A DNA stretch of 64,000 nt from positions 186,001 to 250,000 of the forward strand of contig NZ_BCRT01000010.1 in NCBI RefSeq assembly GCF_001552735.1, written 5' to 3'. The notes under the pieces were generated by a model. The model made no database searches. It worked only from the letters and a program-made list of their open reading frames with translations, and was not told the origin of the DNA. The translations under genes and the position numbers were made by a program. This stretch comes from Sanguibacter suarezii NBRC 16159 (GTDB lineage Bacteria; Actinomycetota; Actinomycetes; Actinomycetales; Cellulomonadaceae). Shown piece after piece: positions 61,000 through 64,000 of the stretch. The stretch's first letter is position 1. Each line of letters begins with the position of its first letter.

Positions 61000-61695
61000 T
61001 CAGTCGATCGGGGCGATGAGGTCCGGGTCGGTGGGGTCGGCCTTCTGGGTGCTGTTGACCTGGCGGCTGACGCGGTAGGAGGTCAGGCTCTGGGCGACGG
61101 CGTCCGACGACTCGGCCAGGCGGGCGGTCATCTCGAGCGGATCGTCGAGGGGCTCGGGGTCGAGCCAGCCGTCCCACAGGTCAGGCAGGAGGAAGGTGGG
61201 CATCCTGTCGTGGACCTCCCCGGAGGCGTCGCGGGCCTCGCGGGTGATGATCGTGTAGGTCAGCGCCCACTCCCCGGTGCGGTCGTCCTTGCGGGGGGCG
61301 TACAGGCCTGCGGCGGCGAGGATGCCGGTGCCGTGGATGTAGTGGGGTTGCTTGCCGGTGGGGGTGTCCTCCCACTCGTAGTACCCCACCATCGGCACGA
61401 CGCAGCGGTGACCGGTGAAGGCGGTGCGGAACATCCCGTTGGTCGCGGCGGTCTCCAGCCGGGCGTTGATCGGCCGGGGGCCGGAGTCCTTCGCCCAGCT
61501 CGGGCGCAGTCCCCAGCGGGCGTAGTCGACCTCGCGCGTGGTGGCATCCTCGTGGTGCCACTCGCGCACGATCGGGGCGTGGGTGCTCGGGGCGATGGAG
61601 AAGGCCCCCGCCCAGTCGTAGGCCGTCCCGGGGCTCGCGTCGAAGGTTCGCATGAGGGCGTCGATCTTGACGTCGTTCGCGTATCTGCCGCACAT
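61000..61695 (-). CDS. SRAP/HMCES-family abasic-site DNA-protein crosslinking protein
   Basis: These proteins bind single-stranded abasic DNA and form a covalent link through Cys 2, shielding the lesion. The 231-residue protein starts MCGRYAND, so Cys 2 is intact. RPINARLET carries the conserved Asn, CVVPMVGYYEWED the conserved Glu and EVHDRMPTFLL the conserved His. The ATG follows TAGGCT (61703-61708) by 8 nt, so the message is nearly leaderless. It is divergent from the phosphopantetheinyl transferase. Confidence 0.92.
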   Translation of the reverse strand: MCGRYANDVKIDALMRTFDASPGTAYDWAGAFSIAPSTHAPIVREWHHEDATTREVDYARWGLRPSWAKDSGPRPINARLETAATNGMFRTAFTGHRCVVPMVGYYEWEDTPTGKQPHYIHGTGILAAAGLYAPRKDDRTGEWALTYTIITREARDASGEVHDRMPTFLLPDLWDGWLDPEPLDDPLEMTARLAESSDAVAQSLTSYRVSRQVNSTQKADPTDPDLIAPID

Positions 61696-61740
61696 GCTCC
61701 TGAGCCTAGGACCAGGCTCCACGGGCGGCACGCGCTCTGC

Positions 61741-61746
61741 GACACT
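61741..61746 (+). promoter_or_regulatory. Candidate -10 element for the PPTase gene
   Basis: GACACT ends 7 nt before ATG 61753, matching the leaderless spacing seen elsewhere, but lacks the first T of TAnnnT. Confidence 0.4.
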
Positions 61747-61752
61747 GGGCAG

Positions 61753-62526
61753 ATGACGACGGCGGCGCAGATGACGACGGCGCGCACGACGACGGCGCGG
61801 ATGACTGCACCCGACCTGGGCGACGGCCCGCACCTGGTGGTCGCCTGGGCGCTCGCGGACACGCAGGACCGCCTGCCCGACGCTGTAGACCTGCTGCGCG
61901 GCGTCGTGGCCGATACCTGCGCCGTCGACGCCGGGGAGGTGACGGTGACGCGGCTGTGCCCGGGGTGCGCCAGCCGGGCGCACGGACGCCCGCTCGTCAC
62001 GGTCGCGGGGAACCCCGGCCCGCACGTGAGCCTGAGCCGAGCCGCTGGTCTCGTGTGCGTCGCGGTGACCGACGCGGGGCCGGTGGGGGTCGACTGCGAG
62101 CGGTCCGGGGCCGCGGCCTTCACCGACTTCGCGGACGTGGGTCTCCACCCCCTCGAAGGGTCGACGGGGCCGGCGGAGCAGACTCTCACGTGGGTGCGCA
62201 AGGAGTCCCTGGTCAAGGCCACCGGCGACGGGTTGGCCGTCGACCTGCGCCTGGTCCGGCTCACCGAGCCGGCGCAGGCCCCGCGTCTGCTCGCCTGGGA
62301 GAGCGCCCGCCCGCCGGGCGTGGGGGTATGGATGCGCGACGTCGTCGGGCCGCCCGGTCACGTCCTGGCCGTGACGGTCCTGGCCGCTGGTGAACCACAG
62401 GTCAGAGTGTGGCCGGGGGGACAGAGGGCGTCGTCGTGCCCGCCGTCCCAGCTGCCCCGTCTGACTCGCCTGTCTCCCCAGCCCCAGGCAGGGCAGGCAG
62501 CGCTCGGACGTCCAGCCACGCGGTGA
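61753..62526 (+). CDS. 4'-phosphopantetheinyl transferase (Sfp-like)
   Basis: This enzyme moves 4'-phosphopantetheine from CoA to carrier proteins. The superfamily motifs are PVGVDCER (magnesium-binding Asp and Glu) and WVRKESLVKATGDGLAVDL. The N-terminus has three repeats of a MTTA/TTTA-like unit and may really start at ATG 61801 (MTAPDLGDGP). The gene runs 125 bp into the antisense of the M1 peptidase gene, and its last 40 residues look unlike the family. With the peptide-synthetase tail nearby, its partner is probably that synthetase. Confidence 0.85.
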   Translation: MTTAAQMTTARTTTARMTAPDLGDGPHLVVAWALADTQDRLPDAVDLLRGVVADTCAVDAGEVTVTRLCPGCASRAHGRPLVTVAGNPGPHVSLSRAAGLVCVAVTDAGPVGVDCERSGAAAFTDFADVGLHPLEGSTGPAEQTLTWVRKESLVKATGDGLAVDLRLVRLTEPAQAPRLLAWESARPPGVGVWMRDVVGPPGHVLAVTVLAAGEPQVRVWPGGQRASSCPPSQLPRLTRLSPQPQAGQAALGRPATR

Positions 62527-63811
62527 ACAGCTCGCGCAGGCTCGCCCCCGTGACCTCCTCGGCGAGGGAGACGAAGTCCTCGGTCGTCACCGACCGGTAG
62601 GCGAAGCGTGCCACCCACTCGCGCAGCAGCCGGAAGAACGCCTCGTCCCCGATCGTCACGCGCAGCGCGTGCAGGGTGAGGGCGCCGCGCTTGTAGACCC
62701 GGTCGTCGAACATCTCGGCCGGTCCGGGGTCGCTCAGGAGCAGGTCCTGGGGGAGCGCTGCCAGACGCGCCCACTGCTCGGCGGCATGACGGGCGGCGGC
62801 CGGGCCGCCAGACTCCTGGGACCACAGCCACTCCGCGTAGCAGGCGAAGCCCTCGTGCAGCCAGATGTCGCGCCAGTGCGCCACGGTCAGGGAGTTGCCG
62901 AACCACTGGTGGGACAGCTCGTGGGCGACCAGCCGCTGGGTCTGCCAGCCGGGTGCGAGGAAGTTCGCACCGAAGATGGACAGGCCCTGGGCCTCGAGCG
63001 GGATCTCCAGGGCATCCTCGGTCACCACGACCGCGTACTCGGGGAAGGGGTAGGGCCCGAACAACCGCGTGAAGGCGTCGAGCATCTCGCCCTGGCGGGC
63101 GAAGGTGGCCGCGGCCTGGGCGGTGAGCTCGGGCGGGAAGACCAGTCGCATGCGCACCCCGCCGCCCGACGGCGCGGGCTCGGCGACGCGCTCGACGTAC
63201 CGTCCGATCTGCACGGTGGCCAGGTAGGTGGCCATCGGCTCGGTCTGCTCATAGGTCCACGTCGTGGTGCTCGCCCGGCGCCGCGAGCCGGTGAGCAGAC
63301 CGTTGGCCACGACGCGGTACTGCGAGGACGTGGTCACGCTCACGCGGTACGTCGCCTTGCTCGAGGGTCGGTCGTTGCACGGGAACCAGGACGGAGCGCC
63401 GTGCGGCTGGGAGGCGACGATCACGCCGTCGGCCAGCTCTTCCCAGCCGGCCTCGCCGTCCAGGCCGGGCACGGGGCGCGGGGAACCGCCGTAGGTGATC
63501 TGCGCGGTGAGCTCCTGGCCGGCAGCCAGCGGGGTGCGGGTCTTGACCACGAGCCGGCCAGGACGCTGGGAGTACTTGGCCGCGGGCGCACCGTCGACGG
63601 TCAGCCGGGTGACCCGCAGACCGTAGAGGTCGAGCGTGAACCTGCTCAGCGGGACGCGGGCGACCAGGCGCAGGGTCGCCGTGCCGGCCAGGGCGTTCGT
63701 CTCGACCGTGTAGTCCAGGGACAGGTCGTAGGACAGCACGTCGACGCTCAGGTCACCGTGCCCGGGCACGTAGGGGTCGGCTCCCGGGTCATGGCTCAGC
63801 AGCCCGCTCAT
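62402..63811 (-). CDS. Short M1-family zinc metallopeptidase
   Basis: The 469-residue protein keeps the M1 beta-sandwich domain and the thermolysin-like catalytic domain, with His 297, Glu 298 and His 301 in VAHELSHQWFG and the third ligand Glu 320 in WLHEGFACYAEW. The usual GxMEN exopeptidase motif reads LEAQGLS, as in other actinobacterial short M1 enzymes. The C-terminal helical domain of PepN is absent. There is no signal peptide. ATG 63811 overlaps the stop of the upstream synthetase-like gene. An M1 enzyme degrades epsilon-poly-lysine in Streptomyces albulus. Confidence 0.88.
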   Translation of the reverse strand: MSGLLSHDPGADPYVPGHGDLSVDVLSYDLSLDYTVETNALAGTATLRLVARVPLSRFTLDLYGLRVTRLTVDGAPAAKYSQRPGRLVVKTRTPLAAGQELTAQITYGGSPRPVPGLDGEAGWEELADGVIVASQPHGAPSWFPCNDRPSSKATYRVSVTTSSQYRVVANGLLTGSRRRASTTTWTYEQTEPMATYLATVQIGRYVERVAEPAPSGGGVRMRLVFPPELTAQAAATFARQGEMLDAFTRLFGPYPFPEYAVVVTEDALEIPLEAQGLSIFGANFLAPGWQTQRLVAHELSHQWFGNSLTVAHWRDIWLHEGFACYAEWLWSQESGGPAAARHAAEQWARLAALPQDLLLSDPGPAEMFDDRVYKRGALTLHALRVTIGDEAFFRLLREWVARFAYRSVTTEDFVSLAEEVTGASLRELFTAWLDVRALPALPGAGETGESDGAAGTAGTTTPSVPPATL

Positions 63812-64000
63812 GCGCGGCCCTCCGTGGGGGCCGGGCGCGCGCCAGCAGCCTCGTCCTCGACCCAGGGGCCGATCGGGTTCCCGATCCACCGGGTCTTGTC
63901 AGGCACCGACTCGCCTCTCATGACCAACGACACCGGACCCACAGTAGCGTGCCGCCCGAGGGAGGCCGCGGGCAGGATGACGCTGTTCGGCCCGAGGGTC
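63808..64000 (-). CDS. C-terminal end of a beta-helix (hexapeptide) protein, probably Pls/PosA-type synthetase (partial)
   Basis: The minus strand is open from the window edge to a TGA at 63808-63810 and encodes about 63 residues. They read LGPNSVILPAASLGRHATVG, then SLVMRGESVPDKTRWIGNPI, ending in a charged tail. The spaced small-hydrophobic pattern and RWxGNPIGPW are those of a left-handed beta-helix acyltransferase-like end. The terminal domain of Pls/PosA-type single-module peptide synthetases ends in this way. The adjoining PPTase and M1 peptidase support that reading, but a plain hexapeptide acetyltransferase is possible. The ATGA overlap couples it to the peptidase gene. Confidence 0.55.
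   Translation of the reverse strand, partial: TLGPNSVILPAASLGRHATVGPVSLVMRGESVPDKTRWIGNPIGPWVEDEAAGARPAPTEGRA

Overview
The window is GC-rich, gene-dense DNA from an actinobacterium. The gene families and their order (fasR-fabD-fabH-acpP-fabF, aceE next to DUF3052 and an AhpE-type peroxiredoxin, DUF1206, DUF3145, 13E12-type HNH genes) point to Micrococcales. A Cellulomonas/Sanguibacter/Oerskovia-like host is my best guess, inferred from gene content and not from any search. About 55 protein genes and three tRNA genes are supported. No rRNA, CRISPR array, insertion sequence or intact prophage is visible.

Layout. (1) 1-9 kb: uppS and a TetR regulator, facing a zinc operon read on the minus strand (znuA-znuC-znuB-zur-DedA) with a Zur-box-like palindrome at its start; then glyS, dusB and a MOSC protein. 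(2) 9-18 kb: a maltodextrin locus. A LacI regulator and a GH13 alpha-glucosidase run left. malE-malF-malG and a cyclomaltodextrinase-like GH13 enzyme run right. The space between carries a cluster of TTGCA/TGCAA half-sites over the malE promoter. (3) 18-24 kb: dgt, dnaG, a DUF222-HNH gene and a small HTH-like protein. (4) 24-30 kb: an FAD-linked oxidase, tRNA-Asn, a membrane-anchored coiled-coil protein, a CAU-anticodon tRNA (probably the AUA-reading tRNA-Ile), DUF1206, def and DUF3145. (5) 30-36 kb: the type II fatty-acid synthase operon with its PucR-family regulator. (6) 36-41 kb: aceE, DUF3052, ahpE, a lipoprotein and tRNA-Val. (7) 41-50 kb: a two-component system with an ABC transporter, HEAT-like proteins, a DUF2161 nuclease-fold protein, a DUF305 lipoprotein and oleate hydratase. 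(8) 51-58 kb: a DfsB-like protein, a heterodimeric ABC exporter, lysE/lysG and a histidine acid phosphatase lipoprotein. (9) 58-64 kb: an MMPL transporter, an SRAP/HMCES protein, a 4'-phosphopantetheinyl transferase, a short M1 metallopeptidase and, cut by the window edge, the C-terminal tail of a beta-helix protein that resembles the terminal domain of Pls/PosA-type peptide synthetases.

Three patterns cut across the annotation. Many genes appear leaderless: a TAnnnT -10 hexamer ends exactly 7 nt before the start codon in at least nine of them. Two operons carry a strong hairpin directly behind the gene whose product is needed in excess (malE and acpP). Most convergent gene pairs share one long perfect hairpin as a bidirectional terminator.

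The best candidate for a less-described system is the right edge: carrier-activating enzyme, M1 peptidase and synthetase tail, arranged like an amino-acid homopolymer pathway with its own degrading enzyme.
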